A stretch of 64,000 nt of DNA from Vibrio sinus (lineage in GTDB: Bacteria > Pseudomonadota > Gammaproteobacteria > Enterobacterales > Vibrionaceae), in the NCBI RefSeq assembly GCF_023634645.1, contig NZ_JAMKMR010000007.1:124001-188000 (forward strand). The letters are read 5' to 3'. Positions 9,720 through 18,884 of this stretch are shown here, piece by piece (the first letter of the stretch is position 1; every line of letters starts with the position of its first letter). The notes under the pieces are model-generated. The model was not told the DNA's origin, ran no database searches, and worked only from the letters and a program-made list of their open reading frames with translations. The position numbers were made by a program, and so were the translations under genes.

Positions 9720-11108
9720 ATGAAAAGAAATGATGATCTGCCGCTTCCCTCTGATAAGCGAGAGCGCTTATTCAATCGAAAAAGTCTAATTGTTATCGCA
9801 GATATTCTACTATTTTTGTTGCTTTACAATATGCTGCCATTTGAACCTAAGGTTGTACTAGGTTTGAGCATGTTGATATTTATCGCCATATTGTGGTTAA
9901 CCGAAGCCTTACACGTAACGATTACGGCGATTTTAGTCCCGATCATGGCGGTAATGTTTGGTGTTTTCGACACCCAAACAGCGCTTAACAACTTTGCCAA
10001 TTCTATTATTTTTCTCTTTCTAGGTGGGTTTGCCTTGGCTGCAGCGATGCACAAGCAAGGGTTAGATAAGGTGATTGCGGAAAAAGTCTTGGTCATGGCA
10101 AAGGGCAGGATGAGCATCGCTGTCTTCATGCTATTTGGGGTTACGGCGGCCTTGTCGATGTGGATCAGTAATACTGCCACTACGGCTATGATGTTGCCGT
10201 TAGTTCTGGGAGTGCTCAGTAAAGTGAATGCCGAAAGTGGGCACAAAACGTATGTTTTCGTTTTACTCGGGACGGCATACAGTGCCAGTATCGGTGGAAT
10301 TGCCACGGTTGTTGGTAGCCCACCCAATGCTATAGCGGCGGCTGAAGTTGGGCTGAGCTTCACCGATTGGATGAAATTTGGCTTACCCACTTCAATCGTG
10401 TTATTGCCCGTCGCAATCGCGGTTCTTTATCTGGTAATCAAGCCGGATCTAAAGGGGCAGTTTGAGCTTAGCCATGAGCCAATCGCGTGGGATAAGAATA
10501 AGTTGCTCACTTTGGCTATATTCGCTTTGACCGTGCTTATGTGGATATTCAGCAAACCGATCAATAGTATGATTGGAGGCTACGCAAAATTCGATACCAT
10601 CATAGCATTAGGGGCGATCATCTTAGTCAGCTTCACAAGGGTGGTGCATTGGAAGGACATCGAGAAAACCGCTGATTGGGGAGTACTGATACTGTTTGGC
10701 GGCGGTATTTGTTTAAGTAACGTACTGAAGGCCACGGGAGCCAGCGTATTCTTAGCCCATCAATTGAGTAGCTTGATTGCGAACTTAGGGATGGTTGTAA
10801 TAATTCTGGTTGTTGCCATATTTGTTGTGTTCTTAACCGAATTTGCCAGTAATACCGCCAGCGCAGCGTTACTTATTCCTATTTTTGCTACGATTGCTGA
10901 AGCGTTCGGTATCTCACCTGTCATTATCTCGGTTTTGATTGGTGTCGCTGCATCGTGTGCATTCATGCTTCCAGTGGCAACGCCGCCCAACGCCATCGTA
11001 TTTGGTACCGGCCATATCAAGCAAATTGAAATGATGAAGGTGGGGCTGGTGCTGAATATTGCTTGTGTGATTGTATTGACCACTATCGCAATGCTGCTTT
11101 GGGTCTAG
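9720..11108 (+). CDS. DASS-family sodium/dicarboxylate symporter (VcINDY-like)
   Basis: 462-residue inner-membrane carrier of the SLC13/DASS family, importing C4-dicarboxylates such as succinate with sodium. Both substrate/sodium signature motifs are present: [11 protein letters not shown] at residues 150-160 and [11 protein letters not shown] from residue 377. Total length and the positions of both Ser-Asn-Thr motifs equal those known for VcINDY of V. cholerae, so orthology is very likely. [13 protein letters not shown] after helix 5 and [10 protein letters not shown] near the C terminus are the paired hairpin-tip motifs. It has its own promoter region and ends at a strong bidirectional terminator. 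Confidence 0.94.
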   Translation: MKRNDDLPLPSDKRERLFNRKSLIVIADILLFLLLYNMLPFEPKVVLGLSMLIFIAILWLTEALHVTITAILVPIMAVMFGVFDTQTALNNFANSIIFLFLGGFALAAAMHKQGLDKVIAEKVLVMAKGRMSIAVFMLFGVTAALSMWISNTATTAMMLPLVLGVLSKVNAESGHKTYVFVLLGTAYSASIGGIATVVGSPPNAIAAAEVGLSFTDWMKFGLPTSIVLLPVAIAVLYLVIKPDLKGQFELSHEPIAWDKNKLLTLAIFALTVLMWIFSKPINSMIGGYAKFDTIIALGAIILVSFTRVVHWKDIEKTADWGVLILFGGGICLSNVLKATGASVFLAHQLSSLIANLGMVVIILVVAIFVVFLTEFASNTASAALLIPIFATIAEAFGISPVIISVLIGVAASCAFMLPVATPPNAIVFGTGHIKQIEMMKVGLVLNIACVIVLTTIAMLLWV

Positions 11109-11113
11109 ATACT

Positions 11114-11144
11114 AAAAGAGCGAGACAGTTGGTCTCGCTCTTTT
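11114..11144. terminator. Bidirectional terminator, DASS / DUF2057
   Basis: Perfect 13-bp stem AAAAGAGCGAGAC / GTCTCGCTCTTTT around AGTTG, with T-runs for both strands; serves the two convergent genes. Confidence 0.92.
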
Positions 11145-11174
11145 GTGTACAGCTTACTTCAATATGCTTAGCGA

Positions 11175-11816
11175 TTAATGTTGCTCTACATAGTGTTTGA
11201 ATCGCGCTTTAGTTGCGGCATCAGCTTTGGCGTACCAGAAGTGCAGCATCTCTTCAGCTGTATTTTTACCTTGCATCTGTTTGAGGTCGCCTTGTTTTAA
11301 TGCCCTTTGTGTTAACGTCAACGGCGTTACAATGGCAGCTACTCCACCCTTAGTGTTGTAGTTTTGTGCTTCTTGTGGGTAGTTTCGACCAATTTGCATG
11401 CCTTTTTTAATTAAACGGTCTTGTTGGATATCCAGTTTATGACCTGATTGGTCAACAAGGCTCCATTCCAAGCTATTGATGTTTTTCTGCGCTTTGCTCA
11501 GCGAGTTGAATTTAGAAAACTCAAAATTTAGCTTGGTATCTTTCGCATTAAATTTAGCAATGATCGCTTGGCTCTCTACCGTTACTCTATCTTTACCCTT
11601 GGCAAAGTAGGGCGCATACTTAAACACGATTTGGTTTTCACCATTTGGAAGGGTAAGAGTCTTATTGGCAGAAAACATGCCTCCTTCTAATTCCGGTGAG
11701 GCGCTGTTTACGGCTAACATTTCAACGGTATCTGGAACAGTGATGGTGACTTTTGCCATCGCAACGGTGCTAAAGACCATGGCTAACAAAAACGATAATG
11801 GCTTAATGAGTTTCAT
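11175..11816 (-). CDS. DUF2057 (YccT-like) secreted protein
   Basis: 213 residues with a clear signal peptide (MKLIKPLSFLLAMVFSTVAMA, cleavage after about residue 21), so periplasmic. The mature start KVTITVPDTVEMLAVN and NGENQIVFKYAPYF fit DUF2057; the E. coli member YccT (CsgI) restrains curli assembly, but that role cannot be carried over here, as no curli genes are nearby. The C-terminal third (MLHFWYAKADAATKARF) is typical of the vibrio form. Monocistronic: a terminator follows and the divergent or upstream genes are unrelated. Confidence 0.85.
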   Translation of the reverse strand: MKLIKPLSFLLAMVFSTVAMAKVTITVPDTVEMLAVNSASPELEGGMFSANKTLTLPNGENQIVFKYAPYFAKGKDRVTVESQAIIAKFNAKDTKLNFEFSKFNSLSKAQKNINSLEWSLVDQSGHKLDIQQDRLIKKGMQIGRNYPQEAQNYNTKGGVAAIVTPLTLTQRALKQGDLKQMQGKNTAEEMLHFWYAKADAATKARFKHYVEQH

Positions 11817-11943
11817 TGTTTATTTCCTGGTTATATCCCTAGTCAAGCAGAAGACTGCCTAGCAAATGATAAGAATGCAATCAATTTTGCCAACAAGATA
11901 CTATCTTTAATCGAATCTTTACAGAGCCAAGATTGAAACCTCA

Positions 11944-12831
11944 CTATACCCAATAGGTTAATGCGATTGGAATAACAGCGATGGTCATCACTGTAGACAC
12001 CAAAATGACACTCGCAACACTCGAGGCATCTTCTTTTCGATAGATGGAGACCCACAAATAAGCACTCGCCGCCACAGGCATTAAGCCTTCTAAAATAAAC
12101 ACGCCACGGGCGACACCTTCGAAGCCAAAAATTGGTAGTGATATCCATGTGATAAATACGGCGGCAATCAAGTGATAGAGTGCCAAATTGGTTCCTAGCA
12201 CCATATTGCCAAGCTTCATTGTTGAGATGCTATACCCCAATGTCAGCAACATAAGTGGTATAGCTAAACCACTCAATATATCCAGACCAGATGCAATGGG
12301 TTTTGGGAAGTGCGTTTTTGTTAATAGCATAACTATGGAGATGACAACGGAATAAATAACAGGGCTGGTCAAAAGCTGTTTTAAACTGAAGGTTCCAGAG
12401 CTAATCCAGCGTCCTATAGTGAAGTTGAAAACCGTGACTGCGACAACGAATGCAAGGCCATAAATGAGCCCTTGTGGGCCATAAACTAGCGCGCATACTG
12501 GCAAACCAATATTTCCGACATTGCTTAAACTAAGCGGAGACAGGTAGGTTCGAAAAGACAACTTGGTGGATTTCAATAAAAGTGCAGTCAATATGATAAA
12601 AATAAAAATCACCCAGACTCCAGACAATAGCATTTTAAAAAATATATCTAAGTCAACTTTTTGACCCACTAGATGAGCAAGTATAAGAGAGGGATAGCCA
12701 ACGTTTGCTAGCAAACTGGTGACGAATTTTACATCAAAAGGTTTGTTGAATTTACCAAGCAGGAAGCCAACTAATATACATAACAAAACGGGAAAGATAA
12801 TGTTTATAACGTGATGGAATATTTGCTCCAT
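11944..12831 (-). CDS. Second AEC-family transporter
   Basis: 295 residues, about ten membrane helices in two repeated halves, and family segments FPVLLCILVGFLLGKFNKPF, NVGYPSLILAHLVG and LSNVGNIGLPVCALVYGPQG (the conserved Asn-rich discontinuous helix). It is a clear family relative of the 8452-9405 gene but not a close copy. Substrate unknown. Transcribed alone, 127 bases upstream of the DUF2057 gene on the same strand. Confidence 0.88.
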   Translation of the reverse strand: MEQIFHHVINIIFPVLLCILVGFLLGKFNKPFDVKFVTSLLANVGYPSLILAHLVGQKVDLDIFFKMLLSGVWVIFIFIILTALLLKSTKLSFRTYLSPLSLSNVGNIGLPVCALVYGPQGLIYGLAFVVAVTVFNFTIGRWISSGTFSLKQLLTSPVIYSVVISIVMLLTKTHFPKPIASGLDILSGLAIPLMLLTLGYSISTMKLGNMVLGTNLALYHLIAAVFITWISLPIFGFEGVARGVFILEGLMPVAASAYLWVSIYRKEDASSVASVILVSTVMTIAVIPIALTYWV

Positions 12832-13165
12832 ATGACACCTTAGCTAGCTGGGGGAGTTGATGATTTGTACCGAAATATAATAAGTGGGCACTAATTTAGG
12901 CTAAGGTGAATTGCGTTCTATATCCAGCGGTTTTTCATTACATATATTTTAGAATTACTTACAAATAGTCAATGGGTGAGATAAATATAAAAACGCACGT
13001 AAAAGGTCACTCGCATGAAACTTAACTTAATTATTTAAAATATAATAGCTTTTATTGCTGTGATGAAATGGTCTTTCGACGTCAAATTTTTACTCAGGAT
13101 ATTTTTTGTTAGAACTAATACCTAATAAGGCGCATGGCATTAAACCCAAATCTGCTCTGAATCTC
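12832..13165. other. Intergenic, AT-rich, no gene seen
   Basis: About 330 bases upstream of the minus-strand AEC gene. AT-rich, with no credible open frame, hairpin or RNA recognised apart from the terminator that follows at 13166. Presumably carries the AEC promoter. Confidence 0.5.
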
Positions 13166-13213
13166 AGCCAATAACGACAAAACCCCATATACGGGGTTTT
13201 GTCGTTATTGGCT
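13166..13213. terminator. Very long terminator hairpin after the chemoreceptor gene
   Basis: Perfect 21-bp stem with a 6-base ATATAC loop. The inner part AAAACCCC / GGGGTTTT is the classic bidirectional terminator form; the outer part AGCCAATAACGAC / GTCGTTATTGGCT extends it. It lies 15 bases downstream of the minus-strand chemoreceptor stop. Confidence 0.85.
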
Positions 13214-13227
13214 GGTAAATGGAAATC

Positions 13228-14790
13228 TTAAGTGCGGAATTTGGACATGTGCTCGGCAATACTCTTACTTAGCTCTAGCACTTTTTGTGAATTGTTGCTG
13301 TTTTCAACAGCGCCCGCGGATACTTCGTTTGACGCATCGGAGGCTTCCACAATGGCTTGGCTAATTTCTTCTACCGCCATTCTTTGCTCTTCGGTTGCAT
13401 GAGAAATTTGTCCACTACGTTCGGAAATATGGTTAATAAGTTCTTGGACCTCTTTTACTGAGTGTTGTGAATCTGCTACTTTTTCAGCGGTGTTTTCTAG
13501 CATGGTGGCGATTCGTGTTAGCTCGTCTTCAACGGACTTGGTCGCTTGATCCAGAGCTTGAATATTTTTCTGGATTTGCTCGGTTGATTCACTAGTCTTG
13601 ACGGCTAGGTTTCGCACTTCATCTGCTACCACTGCGAAGCCGCGCCCTTGTTCTCCAGCACGTGCCGCTTCGATGGCAGCATTGAGGGCAAGTAGGTTGG
13701 TTTGTTCTGAAATATCATTAATCACATTTAAGACGGTAGTGATTTTTTGCCCTTCTTCAATCAGTTTATGCATCTCGGCATTAACGTGATTCATTTCTTC
13801 ACGCATGTTGAAGATTTCTTGTGATGAGGACTCGATTGTCGAATTGACACCATTGGTTAGCGTTGCCGCTTCGCTGGCTTGAGAAGCCGTATCTGATGCT
13901 GTATCGGCGACCACCACAACGGATTGGTTCAACTCTGTTGCAGCGGCGGCTACGGTAGAGAGCTGATGTTTTTGGTTATCAAGCTTATCTGCATTATCTC
14001 TAGCGGTTGCGCCATTTTGACTCGCTTTGTCCTCAAGTGTGTGTGAGGCGCCGGTAACATCAACCACGATGGCTCGCAAAGACTCGGTGAACTTATTAAT
14101 ACTTTTGGTGATGGCATCAAATTCTTTGTATTTCGCTTGTTGAATTTTGTTGGATAAGTCGCCTTCGCCAGAAGATAGGGCCTCAATACGTTCGGTGAGC
14201 TGTTGTAAGGGTTTGAGCACGGTAAAGGTTAAAACAGTAATGATAACGACGCTAATGATGACCACCAGTACCACCAACTCGATAATATTGAGCCTTAATG
14301 AGCTGGCTAGCTTGGCATCTAACACATTGGTGTTGTAATACACAACAACGCTACCCACGTCGTTTTTCTCTTCGTATTCGACGAATATCAGCTTGTCTGT
14401 CACGGACTTGTTTTCATCAAGAGAAGACGTATCTGTAATGTCGATGATTTTGGCCTCTTCGCCATCTTCACCATTTTGCTGGCCAAGAAATAGTACTTGG
14501 CTACCTTGATTATCGAGCACTTGAACGGCCGAGATGTCCGGGGTATTGAGCTCAGCCGAAATGGTGGAACGAGCGGTGTCTAAATCAAAATCCCACATGA
14601 GCCTAGGTAGGCTCATACTCAAGCGCTGCGTCGAGTTACTCACAGTTTGATTGAGCTCTGTTTGTAGGTTGTCCTTAAAGCTCTGATATTTGATAAAGGC
14701 CGAAATAAGCAATACCACTGCCACGGCAGCGATTACTTGGACCAGGAAAATAACCTTTAAGCTCTTCAAACCAGACTCCTTGTCGTTCAA
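13228..14790 (-). CDS. Methyl-accepting chemotaxis protein
   Basis: 520-residue chemoreceptor. Helix TM1 is at about residues 12-33, a periplasmic sensor of about 130 residues follows (with [15 protein letters not shown]), TM2 is at about 168-192, then a HAMP domain and the cytoplasmic signalling rod. The hairpin tip [20 protein letters not shown] and [15 protein letters not shown] are perfectly conserved, so it should couple to CheA/CheW. The ligand is unknown. Monocistronic, with a very long hairpin terminator and an inverted repeat 44 bases upstream of its start, in the region shared with the divergent ABC genes. Confidence 0.96.
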   Translation of the reverse strand: MNDKESGLKSLKVIFLVQVIAAVAVVLLISAFIKYQSFKDNLQTELNQTVSNSTQRLSMSLPRLMWDFDLDTARSTISAELNTPDISAVQVLDNQGSQVLFLGQQNGEDGEEAKIIDITDTSSLDENKSVTDKLIFVEYEEKNDVGSVVVYYNTNVLDAKLASSLRLNIIELVVLVVIISVVIITVLTFTVLKPLQQLTERIEALSSGEGDLSNKIQQAKYKEFDAITKSINKFTESLRAIVVDVTGASHTLEDKASQNGATARDNADKLDNQKHQLSTVAAAATELNQSVVVVADTASDTASQASEAATLTNGVNSTIESSSQEIFNMREEMNHVNAEMHKLIEEGQKITTVLNVINDISEQTNLLALNAAIEAARAGEQGRGFAVVADEVRNLAVKTSESTEQIQKNIQALDQATKSVEDELTRIATMLENTAEKVADSQHSVKEVQELINHISERSGQISHATEEQRMAVEEISQAIVEASDASNEVSAGAVENSNNSQKVLELSKSIAEHMSKFRT

Positions 14791-14833
14791 AATAGGCCTA
14801 TAGATAAAATAGCTTTAGGTTGTACTTTATTCA

Positions 14834-14860
14834 AATTCCCCTCGGTTTTAAGGGGGAATT
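14834..14860. promoter_or_regulatory. Inverted repeat in the MCP/ABC divergent promoter
   Basis: Perfect 8-bp arms AATTCCCC / GGGGAATT with an 11-base spacer, followed after about 8 bases by a second small dyad (GCACT-N5-AGTGC). Located 44 bases before the chemoreceptor start and 70 before the ABC ATPase. Could be an operator; no regulator is assigned. Confidence 0.4.
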
Positions 14861-14929
14861 CATTGCACTTGTTCAGTGCGAGAGAAAGTCAGTCTATGGG
14901 GTTAATTTCATATAGTTAAGGGAAGCAGA

Positions 14930-15805
14930 ATGAGCGTTTTGGTTGAGGCCTCCGGCGTATCAAAGCAGTACAAACATTCATCTAATCATGAAGAGTGGGC
15001 GATAAAAAATGTTAACTTTCAGCTTCATGCTGGCCAGGTTATGGGACTGTTGGGCCACAATGGTGCGGGTAAATCGACGCTCATTCACAGCCTTCTTGGC
15101 GCGCAGTATTACCAAGGTGATATCAAGATAATGGGGATGGAGCCACTGTCAAAACGGGCAGAGGTAATGAAGTCGTTAGCCTACATTTCTGATGGTAGCC
15201 ACTTGCCTAACTGGATGACCGTACAGCAGATATTAAAGTATACGTCTGGCGTTAATCCCAGTTTTAAGATTGGGAATGCTAAGCGCCTTTTAGCGGATAC
15301 CAAAGTAACATTGAAAAGCAAGGTGGGTGCGTTATCTAAAGGAATGAAGGTACAACTGCATTTAGCCATCATTCTTTCCACCGATGTTCGTATACTTGTG
15401 CTGGATGAGCCAACATTAGGTCTAGATCTTATGTATCGAGATGTCTTCTATCGGCAACTGCTTCATTGGTTCCAGCAGTCTGAAAAAGCGTTGATCATCG
15501 CCAGCCATGAAGTGGATGAAATCGAATCACTATTAACGGACGTATTGATTTTAAAAAATGGTCAAGTTGTGCTTAGCGAGCCTATGTCGGATTTAAAGCA
15601 CAAATATGCGGTCATCGATGTGGCTAACGAGTACTCTGCGCAGATAGAGCAAGCGCTCAACCCCATCTATTCGAGGCCGCATCTAGCTCACACTGAATGG
15701 GTCATCGAGTCAAACAAGCTCGCTCACTTTGAGCCTATCTTGGCGAAGCGGGATGCGGTTTTGTCCGATATCTTTCTCGCTTTCCAACAAGGAGTAACAC
15801 AATGA
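14930..15805 (+). CDS. ABC transporter ATP-binding protein (ABC-2 type)
   Basis: 291-residue ATPase subunit. Walker A GHNGAGKSTL, an ABC signature in the form LSKGMKVQL, Walker B ILVLDEPTLGLD and the switch His in ASHEVDEIE are all present. The C-terminal extension of about 80 residues is typical of YtrB-like exporters. It overlaps the permease start by four bases (ATGA), so the two subunits are translationally coupled. Substrate unknown; no GntR-type regulator, often found with this subfamily, is adjacent. Confidence 0.93.
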   Translation: MSVLVEASGVSKQYKHSSNHEEWAIKNVNFQLHAGQVMGLLGHNGAGKSTLIHSLLGAQYYQGDIKIMGMEPLSKRAEVMKSLAYISDGSHLPNWMTVQQILKYTSGVNPSFKIGNAKRLLADTKVTLKSKVGALSKGMKVQLHLAIILSTDVRILVLDEPTLGLDLMYRDVFYRQLLHWFQQSEKALIIASHEVDEIESLLTDVLILKNGQVVLSEPMSDLKHKYAVIDVANEYSAQIEQALNPIYSRPHLAHTEWVIESNKLAHFEPILAKRDAVLSDIFLAFQQGVTQ

Positions 15806-16626
15806 AAACCACGCTGCATATGTTGGAGAAAGAGTGGTTAGAAGATAGGATGGTCGTTATTGCGCCATTAGTTTTGTTTGTCTGCGCTGCGCTCATTGCG
15901 GTGGCAATGTTATCTAACTCCGATCACTTCTCGTATCAATTTAGCTATACCAGTAATGGGTCTATGGCCACTTTTCCTGGCTTTGAATTGAGTTTAACCA
16001 ATATGTTAATTGCTATTGCTGGTGTCGTTTCGATTGCTATGTCGAGCACTTACTTTCCAAAAACCTTACTAAGAGAAAGGCAAGAAGGAAGTTGGATGTT
16101 TTGGCGCAGCATGCCAGTGACTGACTTGCATCGGCATTTAATCAAACTGCTTTTTGGGTTGTTGGTGATTCCATTCATGTGTTCTTTGTTTGTGCTCGCG
16201 GCGGAAGTGCTTTTTTGGTTAGTTAAAGTGTTTTCTAATCAAGGTTATGGTATCTTGTTGGGGCCGCTGTCATTTTCGCACATTGTGCTTGGTTGGTTTG
16301 AATTTCTGGCCAGAATGATATTGGTTGCCATTGCTTTACTACCAATGGCGGCAATATCGCTTGCGGTATCACAAAAGACTCGCTCTCCTATTATCACGAT
16401 GTTTGTCGGGATTTATGTGGTCAAACTCATGCCGATCATTTTGTTTGGTTATTATGGAGTAAGCCAATTTGTCAGCACAGTCATTGACCTTTCTTCCGAA
16501 GCTTTGTTGGATGCAAACCCGTTAAGCGGTTTTTTGCACGCTAACTTGATGTACTTGGTTTTGTATTTTGCTCTGGGCGCAATAGGGTTGGTTGCCAGTT
16601 TACGTTACAGTAAAACCATACAGTAA
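15802..16626 (+). CDS. ABC-2 type permease subunit
   Basis: 274 residues with six predicted membrane helices, the first at about residues 20-38 and the last at about 245-265. The segment TLLRERQEGSWMFWRSMPV between helices 2 and 3 is the typical coupling region of ABC-2 permeases. It partners the ATPase encoded immediately upstream; the four-base overlap supports one transcript. A terminator follows. The exported substrate cannot be told from the sequence. Confidence 0.88.
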   Translation: MKTTLHMLEKEWLEDRMVVIAPLVLFVCAALIAVAMLSNSDHFSYQFSYTSNGSMATFPGFELSLTNMLIAIAGVVSIAMSSTYFPKTLLRERQEGSWMFWRSMPVTDLHRHLIKLLFGLLVIPFMCSLFVLAAEVLFWLVKVFSNQGYGILLGPLSFSHIVLGWFEFLARMILVAIALLPMAAISLAVSQKTRSPIITMFVGIYVVKLMPIILFGYYGVSQFVSTVIDLSSEALLDANPLSGFLHANLMYLVLYFALGAIGLVASLRYSKTIQ

Positions 16627-16644
16627 CCGTATGTACTGGTACTA

Positions 16645-16675
16645 AAAGGGAGAGATTCATAGAACCTCTCCCTTT
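16645..16675. terminator. Bidirectional terminator, ABC permease / aromatic permease
   Basis: 10-bp stem AAAGGGAGAG / CTCTCCCTTT with an 11-base loop between two convergent genes. Confidence 0.8.
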
Positions 16676-16709
16676 GAATATGGCTAGTTGAGAAATTTTC
16701 AGAGCACGA

Positions 16710-17891
16710 TTACTTCATAAACCAGGATATAAAGACTACCACACCAAAGGTAAAAGTAACGAAAAGTGCCACTTTGCCGCCACCAGCTGTATAGCTGCCT
16801 TCTAACTGCACTCGCTCTTGGATCGAGACAAAATCGGGTTGGCGTAGCTTGACTACCATTGCAAGTGGGCCCCACACGGCTAAGAAAACCAAGACCATTC
16901 CCGCGTAACTCAGCATACCAACAAATTGGTGCGCGAACAGTTTGGTTAGCACAAGGGGCAAGATAAAGGTCAGTGCATACGATAGTAAGGTGTTGCTAGA
17001 CACCGCATCTTTATTTTGGTCATACAGCGCCATAGAAACGCCCAAAAATGAGGTAACTAAAGCTAGCGCTGAGAATATAGAGCTGACTTCCTTAATAAAC
17101 GGCTTGTTTTCGCTGAATGAAGAAATTAGCTCTGAAATGGAGTGAAACTGGCTAACAGCATGAACACCTAAGTTACCAATGATGGCAAATAGCCAAGCGA
17201 GGTAGCATACCAAAGGAATTAACCCACCTAGCAGAACCATATTACGAATTTGCTTGGGTGTTGCGCCCTCGTTGTATTTGACCAGAGAAGGGATTACGAC
17301 CATTGAACCGAAACTGGTGAAGATTACCGCACTATATTTGACGACATCATGAAAAGAGTAGTGGCTTGCTTGGTCGATATAATTTAGGTGGATATCACTC
17401 GACAGATAGCCGATCACAATAAACAGCATGAGCACCATAACAATGAACAGCGCACGATTTAGCTTGTCGATGTGTTTTGTGCCAGAAGCCACGACGGCGC
17501 CCATTACTAGGCAAAATGCTGTGTAGCTTATGGTGGGTGAAGCGTTTAAGCCAAGTCCCGACAATATTTTGTTAGATAGGTCTCCAACCCCCAAAAGATA
17601 AGCAATCATGAGACAAATGAGCAGTAAATAGAAAAGCGCGTTAATAAAATGCTTAAACTTTGAACCAAGGGTGAGATAAGCAATGGTGCTCATTCCACAA
17701 TGCCCTTTAGTTTTGGTACACGCTTCTGCAAGTAGCAAAGCAGAGTAAGTGGTGCCTGAAAAAATAAACAGCATCAACAGTGCACTGGCATAAAAGCCAA
17801 ATTGGGATAACACCATAGGAATGGCCAACATTCCCGCGCCTAGGGCAGTTCCTGCAAGTATCAGGGAGCTGCCAAACAGTCTCATATTCAA
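16710..17891 (-). CDS. Aromatic amino acid permease (HAAAP family, TyrP/Mtr-like)
   Basis: 393-residue, eleven-helix carrier of the hydroxy/aromatic amino acid permease family. The N-terminal GTALGAGMLAIPMVLSQFGF is the family hallmark (broken helix 1), and SFGSMVVIPSLVKYNEG marks helix 6. This family imports tyrosine or tryptophan with protons; TyrP is the closest match by eye but specificity is not certain. The first in-frame start is a TTG six bases after GGAG; an ATG two codons later lies 12 bases from it, so the TTG is kept. Confidence 0.87.
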   Translation of the reverse strand: MNMRLFGSSLILAGTALGAGMLAIPMVLSQFGFYASALLMLFIFSGTTYSALLLAEACTKTKGHCGMSTIAYLTLGSKFKHFINALFYLLLICLMIAYLLGVGDLSNKILSGLGLNASPTISYTAFCLVMGAVVASGTKHIDKLNRALFIVMVLMLFIVIGYLSSDIHLNYIDQASHYSFHDVVKYSAVIFTSFGSMVVIPSLVKYNEGATPKQIRNMVLLGGLIPLVCYLAWLFAIIGNLGVHAVSQFHSISELISSFSENKPFIKEVSSIFSALALVTSFLGVSMALYDQNKDAVSSNTLLSYALTFILPLVLTKLFAHQFVGMLSYAGMVLVFLAVWGPLAMVVKLRQPDFVSIQERVQLEGSYTAGGGKVALFVTFTFGVVVFISWFMK

Positions 17892-17977
17892 AGTTAACTC
17901 CGTATTTTCGGTATACTGGTCGGTTTCGTCAAAAGTGAGCTTTTTAACAAAAAGTCATCTCGAGTACAATGAATTCT

Positions 17978-18074
17978 GCATCTTGAAGTAATTTGGGTAT
18001 TCCAGCCACCCTTTTCCTTAATCTCGGGTTTTAGCATTGGTCGAAATTCTGCACCTTGAACAGGCTAGGGTATA
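17978..18074. repeat. Two fragments of the TATACCC repeat family upstream of pdxH
   Basis: GCATCTTGAAGTAATTTGGG at 17978 is identical to the right end of the 264-bp element at 42254-42517. About 70 bases later a diverged copy (GCACCTTGAACAGGCTAGGG, then TATA) ends the stretch. They lie in the 293-base gap between the divergent permease and pdxH genes and probably influence or contain the pdxH promoter. Confidence 0.6.
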
Positions 18075-18184
18075 CAATAAGGAGAGAACTTGCTTGCAGA
18101 TACGAACATCAATTCGAAGGTGGGTATTTCTTGAGTTCTGTCTCAGTTGGTAGCAGAATGAGGAAAAAATTTTCAGGAGTGACG

Positions 18185-18820
18185 ATGGAGCTTTCCGATA
18201 TTCGCCGCGAGTATACCCGAGGCGGCCTGCGCAGAAAGGATTTACAGACCGACCCCATTGACCAGTTCGATGTTTGGATGCAGCAAGCTATTGCAGCAAA
18301 GCTTATCGATCCGACAGCGATGACCGTGGCGACGGTCGACTCAACTGGGCAGCCTTTTCAACGTATTGTGCTACTAAAAGACGTCAGTAAAGATGGCTTT
18401 GTCTTCTACACAAATTTAGGAAGTCGTAAGGCAAAGCACATTGAGGAAAATAGTAAAGTGAGTATTCACTTTCCTTGGAATCCAATAGAAAGGCAGGTTC
18501 ATATTACCGGTACGGCTGAGAAGCTGACAGCAATGGAAAATATGAAGTACTTTGCGTCTCGACCCAAAGAAAGCCAGATCGCTGCTATCGCCAGTAAGCA
18601 AAGTAGTCGCATTTCAGCTCGAGGTATACTGGAAGGTAAGTTTCTAGAGCTGAAGAAAAAATTTGAAAAAGGTGAGGTGCCGATACCCAGCTTTTGGGGG
18701 GGCTATCGAGTACGTCACGACAGCGTCGAATTTTGGCAGGGCGGAGAAAATCGATTGCATGACAGATTTTTATACATCAAAGAAGGTGAAAACTGGGAGA
18801 TAGAGCGCCTAGCACCGTAG
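18185..18820 (+). CDS. pdxH: Pyridoxamine 5'-phosphate oxidase
   Basis: FMN enzyme that oxidises pyridoxamine/pyridoxine 5'-phosphate to PLP, the last step of vitamin B6 synthesis and salvage. The ATG at 18185 ([20 protein letters not shown]) gives 211 residues, the normal PdxH length, and has AGGAG at proper spacing; the frame is open further upstream but that part is unlike PdxH. Visible family regions are [39 protein letters not shown] and the C-terminal [17 protein letters not shown], which carries the PLP-binding Arg and His. Single gene, with a strong terminator. Confidence 0.97.
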   Translation: MELSDIRREYTRGGLRRKDLQTDPIDQFDVWMQQAIAAKLIDPTAMTVATVDSTGQPFQRIVLLKDVSKDGFVFYTNLGSRKAKHIEENSKVSIHFPWNPIERQVHITGTAEKLTAMENMKYFASRPKESQIAAIASKQSSRISARGILEGKFLELKKKFEKGEVPIPSFWGGYRVRHDSVEFWQGGENRLHDRFLYIKEGENWEIERLAP

Positions 18821-18826
18821 GAATCA

Positions 18827-18867
18827 ATACAACAATGCCGCTATGTGATGTAGCGGCATTGTTGTAT
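18827..18867. terminator. Bidirectional terminator, pdxH / SUMF1-PEGA gene
   Basis: 17-bp perfect stem (ATACAACAATGCCGCTA and its complement) around TGTGATG, starting six bases after the pdxH stop, between convergent genes. Confidence 0.88.
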
Positions 18868-18884
18868 CTGCAAAAATAACAGGA

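Noticed and set aside
9824..10390. 188-codon open frame antisense to the DASS gene
   Set aside because: It lies fully inside a well-supported transporter gene on the other strand, its composition mirrors the transporter's codons, and it has no recognisable motif.
18056..18184. 43-codon N-terminal extension of pdxH
   Set aside because: The added residues do not look like PdxH, the extension runs out of a repeat fragment, and a good ribosome site precedes the ATG at 18185.
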